This document shows positions 12,301 to 15,633 of a DNA stretch of 15,633 nt, one piece after another. A program made the translations under genes and the position numbers. How positions within the stretch are numbered: position 1 is the stretch's first letter; every line of letters starts with the position of its first letter. The notes below the pieces were generated by a model. The model did not search any database, had not been told where the DNA came from, and saw only the letters and a program-made list of their open reading frames with translations. The DNA comes from Phoronis ovalis (taxonomy: Eukaryota > Phoronida > Phoronidae). The stretch covers positions 1 to 15,633 of the forward strand of contig JAOXYB010026923.1 in NCBI GenBank assembly GCA_028565635.1. The letters are read 5' to 3'.

Positions 12301-13413
12301 AATTATAATGTGACTGAAGTAAGCCTATCACCCTCCCACATGATGTTTTTATTGAAAGATCTTTCAAAATTTACCAAAGATTCTGATCTCGAACAGACAA
12401 CTGATCTTTTAATCCAAGAATATCAACGAGGCACACTTACAAATCATGAAACCTGGAGAACTCTTGGAAAACTGCAAAGAATTAAATATATTTCAACTCC
12501 TAGTGGTAACCAAAACAGCAACGTAGATGATGAATTGTTACAAGACGAATGCAGTGAATTCATCCATAGCATAATTCTGTATTCAATGCCATTAACCCTA
12601 AACACGTTGGCGCTTGCAAGTAAAAGAAGCAATGATATTCATCTTGGTAATATTGTAACATGTCTGTGGTGGTGCTTAAATAAAAGCTATTCAAATCTGG
12701 ATGATATTGTTCGGCTTTTAACCTGGTGTGAAAAGGTAGTAACCTTCAATTCCCCAGCAGCAAGAAACATATGCAGGTTTATTCTGTGTGAAAAACCAAC
12801 TGGTTTGTTTATACTTGAAAGATTACTAAATTTCTATGGACAAATATTTGAACTTGAGAACACACCAAAAAATATGGATGCCATCGAAATTCTTAACAGC
12901 ATATTTTTGCATTTCGTGAATTTTATGAAAAAGGAAGATGTACTGTGTGATGTTAAGGAATACTTGGAGAAAACTAAATACTGGAAGGAATTTGAATTAC
13001 TTTCACAAGGTAAGTGCTTTCTTGAAGTAGATTACTAGCTTAACAAATGGGAACTGTGTAGATAGTAGTTATTGGGAGTGTTCTTGAAACATTTCCTTTG
13101 TTTCATATTTCTATTTTCGAAAAGAGAAAGAGCACAATATATATAGATATTACTAGTAACATTTACTCATCTGTGTATCTTACTGATGACAGTTCTACTG
13201 TTTATAATTTGATAGAGGTGTTATTTTTAAACTATGCTAACTAATTTGTTAACTTTTATACAGTGTGTTGTAAATTTGTTTTACTTAAAGTTTTCTCCTG
13301 TTTGTTTCTTTGCAGGAATGAGTGTGCAAAATATATCATTTGCTATTCGGGCACTGTGGCTAGGAATGGATTTCGAACACGTTGCCTGTAGCTTAAAGCC
13401 TCAGCATGGTTAA
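163..13413 (+). CDS. URB1: URB1/NPA1, nucleolar pre-ribosomal-associated protein 1 (C-terminal ~1,643 residues; 23 exons)
   Basis: URB1 (yeast Npa1) is a large helical-repeat scaffold of early pre-60S particles in the nucleolus. Yeast Npa1 works with Npa2/Urb2, Nop8, Rsa3 and the helicase Dbp6; human URB1 is tied to 3' external spacer processing of pre-rRNA. Coding segments: 163-327, 634-718, 951-1174, 1539-1649, 1775-1973, 2857-2982, 3820-3971, 4279-4494, 4831-5791, 6193-6258, 6476-6705, 7096-7175, 7288-7466, 7673-7783, 8059-8122, 8795-9054, 9305-9580, 9902-10008, 10931-11074, 11348-11454, 11789-11953, 12204-13009, 13316-13413. They total 4,932 nt, a whole number of codons, with every junction phase compatible and no internal stop. 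Residues about 930-1350 match vertebrate URB1 as I remember it (LWG, YDPCFLL, CRKF, ALSS, EGAR, EEHMY, VPxFYxFF), which is the NopRA1-type C-terminal region. Vertebrate URB1 is about 2,270 residues, so the N-terminal Npa1 domain start is missing upstream. Introns of more than 300 nt not listed separately (328-633, 1175-1538, 3972-4278, 4495-4830, 5792-6192, 6706-7095, 9581-9901, 11455-11788, 13010-13315) hold nothing I recognise. No promoter is in view. Confidence 0.92.
634..718 (+). CDS. URB1: URB1 exon 2 of window
   Basis: Acceptor acttttctttcag ends at 633; donor gtaaat begins at 719, in phase 1. Translation begins ILPDIQTVFNCWSFL and continues into an Asn/Asp-rich stretch (PKPDNDNNRPD). 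The start in phase 0 follows directly from exon 1 and the phase-1 end is matched by exon 3. Confidence 0.82.
951..1174 (+). CDS. URB1: URB1 exon 3 of window
   Basis: Acceptor gttaatttcag ends at 950. The phase-1 start completes an AAT codon. Encodes about 75 residues including FMHRILQVIWYYQEIFPSV and RLSVLQLGVLQLIAASDVRK. The chosen donor is CAG|gtacca at 1175. A second CAG|gttttc donor at 1190 is also in frame and would add five residues (VPLVQ); the first has the better +3 base. Confidence 0.82.
1539..1649 (+). CDS. URB1: URB1 exon 4 of window
   Basis: Acceptor tgctgttacag ends at 1538 and donor AAG|gtaaga begins at 1650. It is 37 whole codons, phase 0 on both sides, beginning GGKFGNKSSILAMLLELI and ending LKLTVK. 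The helical leucine pattern continues that of exon 3. Confidence 0.85.
1775..1973 (+). CDS. URB1: URB1 exon 5 of window
   Basis: Acceptor gttatcttgcag ends at 1774 and donor G|gtaagg begins at 1974, phase 1. The peptides GIFEPGQEEELAIWL and KAVTNPFPYGDKT correspond to a segment I recall in vertebrate URB1 (TGFFPP...VDLWL and TVSNPYPYADK), which makes this the first exon in the window with a recognisable family signature. Confidence 0.9.
2131..2761. mobile_element. Foldback MITE-like element with long inverted arms (URB1 intron)
   Basis: The ends are AGCTACACCCTCGTTACTG (2131 on) and the reverse complement AGCTAGACCCTCGTTATTG (ending about 2760). About 45 bp at each tip match closely (GTTTAAATAAAAATTTGTG in both). 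The similarity continues inward at lower identity: GGTACATTCTGTAGG on the left against GGTACATCCTACAGC on the right arm, then AATTTGTTATGGATC against TATTTGTTATGACGA. The whole element can fold on itself with arms of about 270 bp and a loop near 2400-2498. TA flanks both ends (2129-2130, 2762-2763), fitting a TA target duplication. No transposase is encoded, so it would be non-autonomous. Confidence 0.82.
2857..2982 (+). CDS. URB1: URB1 exon 6 of window
   Basis: Acceptor aaattccag ends at 2856, 96 bases past the foldback element in this intron. Donor G|gtgagt begins at 2983, phase 1. Encodes an acidic linker (ERGISEGDENKKSE) then MPFTILPVIAVETFGAMTGK, comparable to the short hydrophobic segment that follows the acidic stretch in vertebrate URB1. 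Confidence 0.87.
2983..3819. other. 837-nt URB1 intron with a recurrent near-palindrome and a perfect hairpin
   Basis: No coding exon is seen. A short near-palindrome recurs: AAGACCCAGATCTTAC (3187-3202), GTAAGACTTAGATCTTAC (3249-3266) and AGACCCAGGTCTTAC (3724-3738). A perfect 9-bp stem with a TCTC loop, TTATTACAC/GTGTAATAA, is at 3356-3377. These could be remnants of a mobile element but I cannot define its ends. Confidence 0.5.
3820..3971 (+). CDS. URB1: URB1 exon 7 of window
   Basis: Acceptor tgtgttgttgcag ends at 3819; donor AAG|gttatt begins at 3972, phase 0. Translation begins AIEKYLTDVLTKLLHTQLNP and ends WIPKTLQK, typical amphipathic helices. The phase-1 start is completed by the last base of exon 6 (GCT, Ala). 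Confidence 0.87.
4279..4494 (+). CDS. URB1: URB1 exon 8 of window
   Basis: Acceptor tctccttttacag ends at 4278; donor AAG|gtagct begins at 4495. It is 72 whole codons. It begins MPKSKKVPNLMRNSTDGF; the Met at the exon edge is internal to the protein, not a start, because the upstream exon joins it in phase 0. Includes CLQLAFMSCVCDADTRDKL. Confidence 0.85.
4831..5791 (+). CDS. URB1: URB1 exon 9 of window (largest, 961 nt)
   Basis: Acceptor gttattttatag ends at 4830; donor G|gtaagt begins at 5792, phase 1. Encodes about 320 residues. The exon starts GDDNCHSMLKLYFELLQHL, passes through a low-complexity polar linker (SLDNNDDNKETNEESK) and returns to helical repeats (LQMLLERFDDIESNIVKHYV; SLPVTSLLDVNGK; LLLNELLNWTSEDG). 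Its length makes it the clearest coding stretch of the central part of the protein. Confidence 0.92.
6193..6258 (+). CDS. URB1: URB1 exon 10 of window (66 nt)
   Basis: This small exon reads EDEEMNEQQFAFMLKLMPKS, fits phase 1 to phase 1, and ends at donor G|gtaggt (6259). The acceptor is poor in pyrimidines (ggaatggtgtactag) and is a TAGAAG tandem site, so the exon may begin at 6193 or 6196, a difference of one Glu. The acidic-to-helical content and the phase fit support it despite the weak acceptor. Confidence 0.75.
6476..6705 (+). CDS. URB1: URB1 exon 11 of window
   Basis: Acceptor tttgcttttttgcag ends at 6475; donor AGG|gtaaat begins at 6706, phase 0. Encodes about 77 residues, including ELGKIILKLSSKLQGDKT and STVEFLLSSIRNGLR. 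The phase-1 start completes a GAG codon with exon 10. Confidence 0.88.
7096..7175 (+). CDS. URB1: URB1 exon 12 of window (80 nt)
   Basis: Acceptor tatttttatgtttaaag ends at 7095; donor AA|gtgagt begins at 7176, phase 2. Reads SYGEIKEHLCQAVTSQIW then NKFVKACLK. The last segment resembles the WxxFVxxxL helix found before the C-terminal domain of vertebrate URB1. Too short to stand alone but fits both neighbours. Confidence 0.83.
7288..7466 (+). CDS. URB1: URB1 exon 13 of window
   Basis: Acceptor ttgttaccctttttcag ends at 7287; donor G|gtaagt begins at 7467, phase 1. Encodes HLYDSALFMELFSKLIGILY and QLYEMIVSHSSFVQIMFEED. This pairs with the vertebrate URB1 pattern HDxxFL...LLYS...MTVTHSLFLPTLL that I recall. 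Confidence 0.9.
7673..7783 (+). CDS. URB1: URB1 exon 14 of window
   Basis: Acceptor acttcatttgcag ends at 7672; donor G|gtaagt begins at 7784, phase 1. Reads ETVVRLLITLLNLDNSCCQ then TTHLPVLFGAYHATLRETG. The LLGAYGATL motif of vertebrate URB1 is clearly recognisable as LFGAYHATL. Confidence 0.92.
8059..8122 (+). CDS. URB1: URB1 exon 15 of window (64 nt)
   Basis: Acceptor gtatgattttcag ends at 8058; donor AG|gtatct begins at 8123, phase 2. Reads DRDLLHLIHLYEKNGADVTQ then FR, matching the vertebrate LLLLQAYEKN...LLKFR segment. The following intron carries a foldback element starting 9 nt after the exon end. Confidence 0.9.
8132..8466. mobile_element. Foldback MITE-like element (~335 bp, URB1 intron)
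   Basis: Left end TATGTTACTATCGTTTGCAA and right end, reverse complemented, TATGTTACTATCATTTGCAA. The arms stay alignable far inward (AGCAAAGGCAT...CATTAGCTTGAACCGCAG on both) and an inner GAATG.TTTGTGAA pair continues the fold, so nearly the whole element is a hairpin. The left arm has an extra ~25 bp near 8260-8285. TA borders both ends. Non-coding, non-autonomous DNA transposon in form; unrelated in sequence to the 2131-2761 element. Confidence 0.83.
8795..9054 (+). CDS. URB1: URB1 exon 16 of window (start of conserved NopRA1-type region)
   Basis: Acceptor ttgtcttatttcag ends at 8794; donor G|gtatgt begins at 9055, phase 1. Encodes FLWGSKAVEHYSVVKNLGPS, QMLEMLDASTVHKSAVRFPL and CYDPCFLLPFFSYLVRP. 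These line up with LLWGxxAVEH, ILRLLD and LYDPCFLLQLFSELTRP of vertebrate URB1 and are the strongest evidence for the gene name. Confidence 0.96.
9305..9580 (+). CDS. URB1: URB1 exon 17 of window
   Basis: Acceptor gtaattatttcaag ends at 9304; donor G|gtaagc begins at 9581, phase 1. Encodes CRKFIETNCLGYILCALSSH, EGARKFSEREQILYLLECV and QLLKPG, matching CRKFLDSNALGL...ALSSYD...LEGARF...QLLYLLDVV...LQILKP of vertebrate URB1. Confidence 0.96.
9902..10008 (+). CDS. URB1: URB1 exon 18 of window; source of the tandem array
   Basis: Acceptor tttatttatttgtag ends at 9901; donor GAG|gtaagg begins at 10009, phase 0. Encodes EEHMYMQINTFVLLKPNIDV then QNVPEFYKFFNSSAME, against EEHMYLKVSKFLLSHEYLN and KVPGFYQFFYSSDFE in vertebrates. 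The last 60 exon bases and the donor are the first unit of the array that follows. Reading past the donor hits TGA four codons later, so later donors in the array cannot extend the frame. Confidence 0.95.
9948..10781 (+). repeat. Tandem array, 11 units of ~76 bp, derived from the end of URB1 exon 18 plus its donor
   Basis: Units start at about 9948, 10022, 10097, 10173, 10248, 10326, 10402, 10477, 10557, 10631 and 10706. Each reads approximately ACATTGATGTACAGAA, a variable GTACCAG/TTTACTAG segment, AATTCTACAA, AACAGCAGTGCCATGGAG, then gtaaggatattatgat. Unit 1 is the real coding exon end; units 2-11 lie inside the following intron. Most units contain a GAATTC site. Units 2 and 4 share GCAG before the donor, and units 2, 4 and 8 share TTTACTAG, hinting at multi-unit duplication steps. 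Confidence 0.95.
10931..11074 (+). CDS. URB1: URB1 exon 19 of window
   Basis: Acceptor gtctttatttccag ends at 10930; donor AAA|gttagt begins at 11075. It is 48 whole codons, phase 0. Reads YKQERSWMLALLFDGLRETA and FKLLLSFHDSATCDD, matching EQKWVFGVLRQGIRD and FHIILSFFNSPLCDE of vertebrate URB1. It joins in frame to exon 18 across the array. Confidence 0.95.
11348..11454 (+). CDS. URB1: URB1 exon 20 of window
   Basis: Acceptor cctttatatgtag ends at 11347; donor AG|gtatgt begins at 11455, phase 2. Reads LQVLNIVCKACTIKTVAYDL then VKNHAFVTWLNNVV, matching ILEILQNAARVTRSAYEIIRDY and SLLTWILHIL in vertebrates. Confidence 0.93.
11789..11953 (+). CDS. URB1: URB1 exon 21 of window
   Basis: Acceptor taatgttttttgcag ends at 11788; donor CG|gtaagg begins at 11954, phase 2. 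Encodes SHQLDCIHLLIECLSSLWFT and FTNQFLLVLLTALQQYR. It corresponds to NVISLLHTLWVTNLG and LVNEFLYVLIVLMKHLR of vertebrate URB1. Confidence 0.92.
12204..13009 (+). CDS. URB1: URB1 exon 22 of window (806 nt)
   Basis: Acceptor ttatactttttag ends at 12203; donor G|gtaagt begins at 13010, phase 1. Encodes about 269 residues from RNRMEPSMFHKYLKCLKSVL through MFLLKDLSKFTKDSDLEQTT to YLEKTKYWKEFELLSQ. The early part parallels LTNFFGTLDSVLRYRA and DVLVLLHKWS of vertebrates; the rest is more diverged but keeps the helical pattern. The ATG at 12211 is internal. Confidence 0.92.
13316..13413 (+). CDS. URB1: URB1 last coding exon with stop codon
   Basis: Acceptor tgtttgtttctttgcag ends at 13315. Reads GMSVQNISFAIRALWLGMDF then EHVACSLKPQHG, and stops at TAA (13411-13413). 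The LWLGM core parallels the IWLGAQ segment near the C-terminus of human URB1, so the protein end is in the expected place but slightly shorter than the human tail. Confidence 0.88.
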
Positions 13414-13678
13414 AAACTAGAATAACTTTATACAGTGCATGCATGGCTTATACAGGTTTAATGAATGTCAAAATGGCACGATGGGTAAACAATTAAGTTC
13501 ACTCTTTGTTTTCTACAATTTTAATTACACAGTGTAGTAAACACAGCATTGAAACATGTAATAATATATATATGATAATTGAAAATGGAAACGTATAACA
13601 ATATAACATTAGAAGATCAACAAGTTGTCTGTTAAGGTTCTGTGCAACACTCATAAAACTGTCCACTTACAAGATTTA

Positions 13679-13684
13679 ATTAAA
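13679..13684 (+). terminator. Possible URB1 polyadenylation signal (ATTAAA)
   Basis: ATTAAA lies 266 nt past the URB1 stop, in a T/A-rich 3' UTR. It is the first recognisable variant signal; I see no AATAAA on the + strand between the stop and about 14350. The motif is short and common in AT-rich DNA, so this is tentative. Confidence 0.3.
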
Positions 13685-14352
13685 TCGAAAACAAAAACTT
13701 TATACTGGAATACATTACACCTACAGCAAGAAAACCCACGTATGCAACAATATAAAAATAGTCTGTAGTCTCTTGTCATTAGTCAAAGAAGTATAGAAAG
13801 GTTTCTTGAAAAACATACAGTAAAAATACTTATGATTGCATATCACCCAGGAAAACTTTTAGCAGTACATTTCAGTCAAGCCAAAGTGAAAATGGAATAT
13901 TCACCATTCTAAACTTGTAAACTAGGATATTTTTACGAAATTCAATATATGTGCAACCATGTGTTATCTACATTTGATTCATTTGGAGAAATTAGTGTAG
14001 CTACCATTTTTTCTTTACTGGAATTAATTTCTAAAGTTAATAGCCTTATTTTTAAATTGTCAATCAAGACAGCTAAAGTTTAGAAAAAGATATTTTTGAG
14101 ACTCAAAGCACACTCCAATTTGTAAGCTACAAAGCGCTAGTAATCATATAAATCTTTAACCAAACTATAATCAAAACCTCTCAGAGACAAGATATCTGTT
14201 CTGCACATTCACGTAAATTGACACACCTCTAAGGTTTACATATTTTATCACAATCTATTGCCTATGGCTCCATAGTTCCTCAAACAGCTCAGTCATGTAT
14301 TCTGTAGAGTTCCTGTACATTGTAGGTGTCTGCCAGTTGCCCAGTCCATATA

Positions 14353-14370
14353 TTTATTAAGCTGTTTATT
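14353..14370 (-). terminator. Possible polyadenylation signals of the minus-strand gene (two AATAAA)
   Basis: On the minus strand AATAAA occurs at 14365-14370 and 14353-14358, about 480 nt past the minus-strand stop codon. An ATTAAA variant lies at 14511-14516. Two canonical hexamers close together in the right orientation and position suggest the 3' end of the convergent transcript near 14330-14350. Confidence 0.45.
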
Positions 14371-14849
14371 TAGGAAAACAACACAAAGGAAGAGGAGACA
14401 CATTGTTGCAAATAGTTAGCTGTTTAGCACAAGTTTCCAAAAAATATTTTTTTGAAAATACTATTATTAGAAAAATACCAAATTTGGATTAGTGTATATT
14501 CCATTTTCACTTTAATACACCAGTAAATTTTCTTGGCAATATGCAAACAGATATGTTGTTGCTGACCTAAATCTTACATGGTACAAGATATCAAGTCTCT
14601 ACCCCTGACGTTGCATTTCATCCCAACTCCAAGAATTTGATTGCCAAATGTATTAGTAGTAAAAAGTGACACCGATATAATTTTAAATACACAAGGCATT
14701 TCTGGTGCAAAACTATCTGTACCAGAGCAACACAAGTTGCAACTACATGTTAATATGACAGACAATTGTATAACCTGCATGGAGATTTTTCAGTTCAGGT
14801 ATCCTAGATCATCATATTTACCTAGACATTGTCTGCATGTGAAATATTT

Positions 14850-15064
14850 CTACTTATCATCCTTATTGAAAAAGGTCGAAGTTTTTCTCTTTGTAACTGG
14901 TGCAATCTTTGAAGGACTGCGTGGAGTAACAGTAACAGAGTTTGCAGGTTTCTGATGCAAAATACTACTACGTTTCTTGACATGATGCTTATCTCCCATG
15001 TGCCCCATTTTGCTATGTTTTTTGGTCTTTTTAAACTGTTGTGATTTTGGTCCTTCTAATTTGT
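14850..15064 (-). CDS. Last coding exon of an unidentified convergent gene (basic C-terminus)
   Basis: On the minus strand, acceptor ctttacacttatattacag sits at 15065 and above, followed by two bases finishing a codon, then 70 codons and TAG (14850-14852). The peptide starts KLEGPKSQQFKKTKKHSKMG, contains VTPRSPSKIAPVTKRK and ends TSTFFNKDDK. Lys, His and Ser/Thr content is high, with a TPRSP site that looks like a proline-directed kinase target, so a nuclear or chromatin-linked protein is plausible. The final TSTFF is weakly like a PCNA-interacting box, but the usual Gln and hydrophobic positions are Lys and Thr. I do not recognise the gene. Upstream exons must lie beyond 15633, on the far side of the 15558-15633 repeat. 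The open frame, the good acceptor and AATAAA signals downstream support a real exon over chance. Confidence 0.6.
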
Positions 15065-15557
15065 CTGTAATATAAGTGTAAAGGAGATGCTGTCTATAAC
15101 AAGTTTATCAACATAGAGATAGGGATGCAAAAGACAGCTATGCACATAAATCGTTCAACAATTAATTCAAAGCACTTTTCTTAAACAAAATGTTCTCAGA
15201 TTTGTTTCAACATTATGCTCATCGCACATAGTGCACAGGCTTATACTCGTAAGCTGTGTGTCGTTGTTGTCACAGTAACAGTTTCAGTTTTTATCAGATC
15301 AACTTCATATTCTGTACAGGATCAACTGTAAGTTTGACTTGGATCCCTTTCAATATGGCCAACTGGTGGCCATATGTTTGTTTCCCAGATGGAACTTGAA
15401 AGTGCATGTTTTCCCCCGGCCCTGGTATTTGAGGTGATATTGGCATTGCATACACGTCCCCAAAATTGCGGAGAAAGGGGGGTAATTTTTGTAGTCAGCG
15501 AGGAACCGTGAAATTGAAAAATAGGGAGGTTTTTTTAGTCTACCTCCTTGAAATCAA
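15065..15557 (-). other. Intron of the minus-strand gene; two short hairpins, no exon found
   Basis: No further minus-strand exon with both splice sites was found here. The stretch holds a perfect 9-bp hairpin (15353-15361 with 15367-15375) and a weaker GGAGGT/ACCTCC hairpin (15525-15530 with 15542-15547) just inside the terminal repeat. The stretch from about 15380 to the end is richer in G-runs than the rest of the window and may be part of the same mobile element as the terminal repeat. Confidence 0.45.
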
Positions 15558-15633
15558 TAACAAGACATTTGTCATGTCTAATGCCCATCCAATGTGTAGG
15601 ATTATATTTTTTTAACATTATTGTTTTTTTACA
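15558..15633 (-). repeat. Right copy of the ~75-bp repeat, inverted relative to 4-76
   Basis: Reads as the reverse complement of 4-76 over its full length with a single 3-bp indel. Identity stops sharply inside 15558, where the flanks diverge. The outer end TGTAAAAAAAC is the last base of the window, so the sequence beyond, including any target-site duplication, is not visible. Confidence 0.9.

Larger units (their letters stand above)
13414..14849. other. Space between convergent genes; two 3' UTRs, otherwise nothing recognised
   Basis: Tail-to-tail interval between the URB1 stop and the stop of the minus-strand exon. It must contain the 3' UTRs of both. The open frames here are short, lack splice context and are likely chance. 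AT-rich with no repeat structure that I could identify. Confidence 0.6.

Noticed and set aside
12444-12632. Minus-strand open frame inside URB1 exon 22
   Set aside because: A shadow of the strongly supported plus-strand coding exon.
14255-14385. Minus-strand protein-like frames near MYRNSTEYMTELFEELWSHR and LNKYMDWATGRHL
   Set aside because: Both are short and in different frames. The first is preceded by in-frame stops with no good acceptor. Only the second has a plausible acceptor (ttgttttcctaaataaacag), and it ends after about 22 codons. The region lies past the stop of the likely terminal exon, so 3' UTR is simpler.
14641-14955. Plus-strand 104-codon open frame
   Set aside because: It overlaps the minus-strand exon and its 3' UTR, shows no protein-like pattern, and its start codon has no upstream splice or promoter support.
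1-15633. A virus-like or Polinton-type giant element between the edge repeats
   Set aside because: None of the expected genes (polymerase, integrase, capsid, protease, transposase) was found; the interior is spliced URB1 plus the end of a host-like convergent gene.

Overview
The window is AT-rich eukaryotic DNA with short GT-AG introns. It carries most of one large host gene on the + strand. I identify it as URB1 (NPA1), the nucleolar pre-ribosomal-associated protein 1 needed for 60S ribosome assembly. The call rests on 23 exons whose splice phases join without a break into about 1,643 codons, and on stretches in the C-terminal half that I recognise from vertebrate URB1. The intron sizes, AT bias and divergence suggest an invertebrate animal, perhaps a mollusc; that is a guess, and the sequence does not name the species. 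There is no bacterial-type operon, CRISPR array, rRNA or convincing tRNA.

Layout: 1-162 is the tail of an intron holding one copy (4-76) of a repeat. 163-13413 holds the 23 URB1 exons, the last of which contains the stop codon. The N-terminal exons, probably 500 or so residues, lie upstream of the window. Three introns hold notable structure: a foldback element of about 630 bp with TA flanks (2131-2761), a second foldback of about 335 bp (8132-8466), and an 11-copy, ~76-bp tandem array (9948-10781) whose unit is the 3' end of the preceding exon plus its splice donor. 13414-14849 is the space between two convergent genes and must hold both 3' UTRs. 14850-15064 is the last coding exon of an unidentified minus-strand gene with a very basic C-terminus. 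15065-15557 is its intron, and 15558-15633 holds an inverted copy of the 4-76 repeat.

The two window edges are therefore near-identical inverted repeats about 15.5 kb apart. The content between them is ordinary host gene, not a transposase or phage module, so I read them as two insertions of one repeat family and not as the ends of a giant element, though this cannot be settled from the window. The most unusual item is the array of exon-end/splice-donor copies: most copies still have an open URB1-like frame and a usable 5' splice site inside the intron that follows the source exon.
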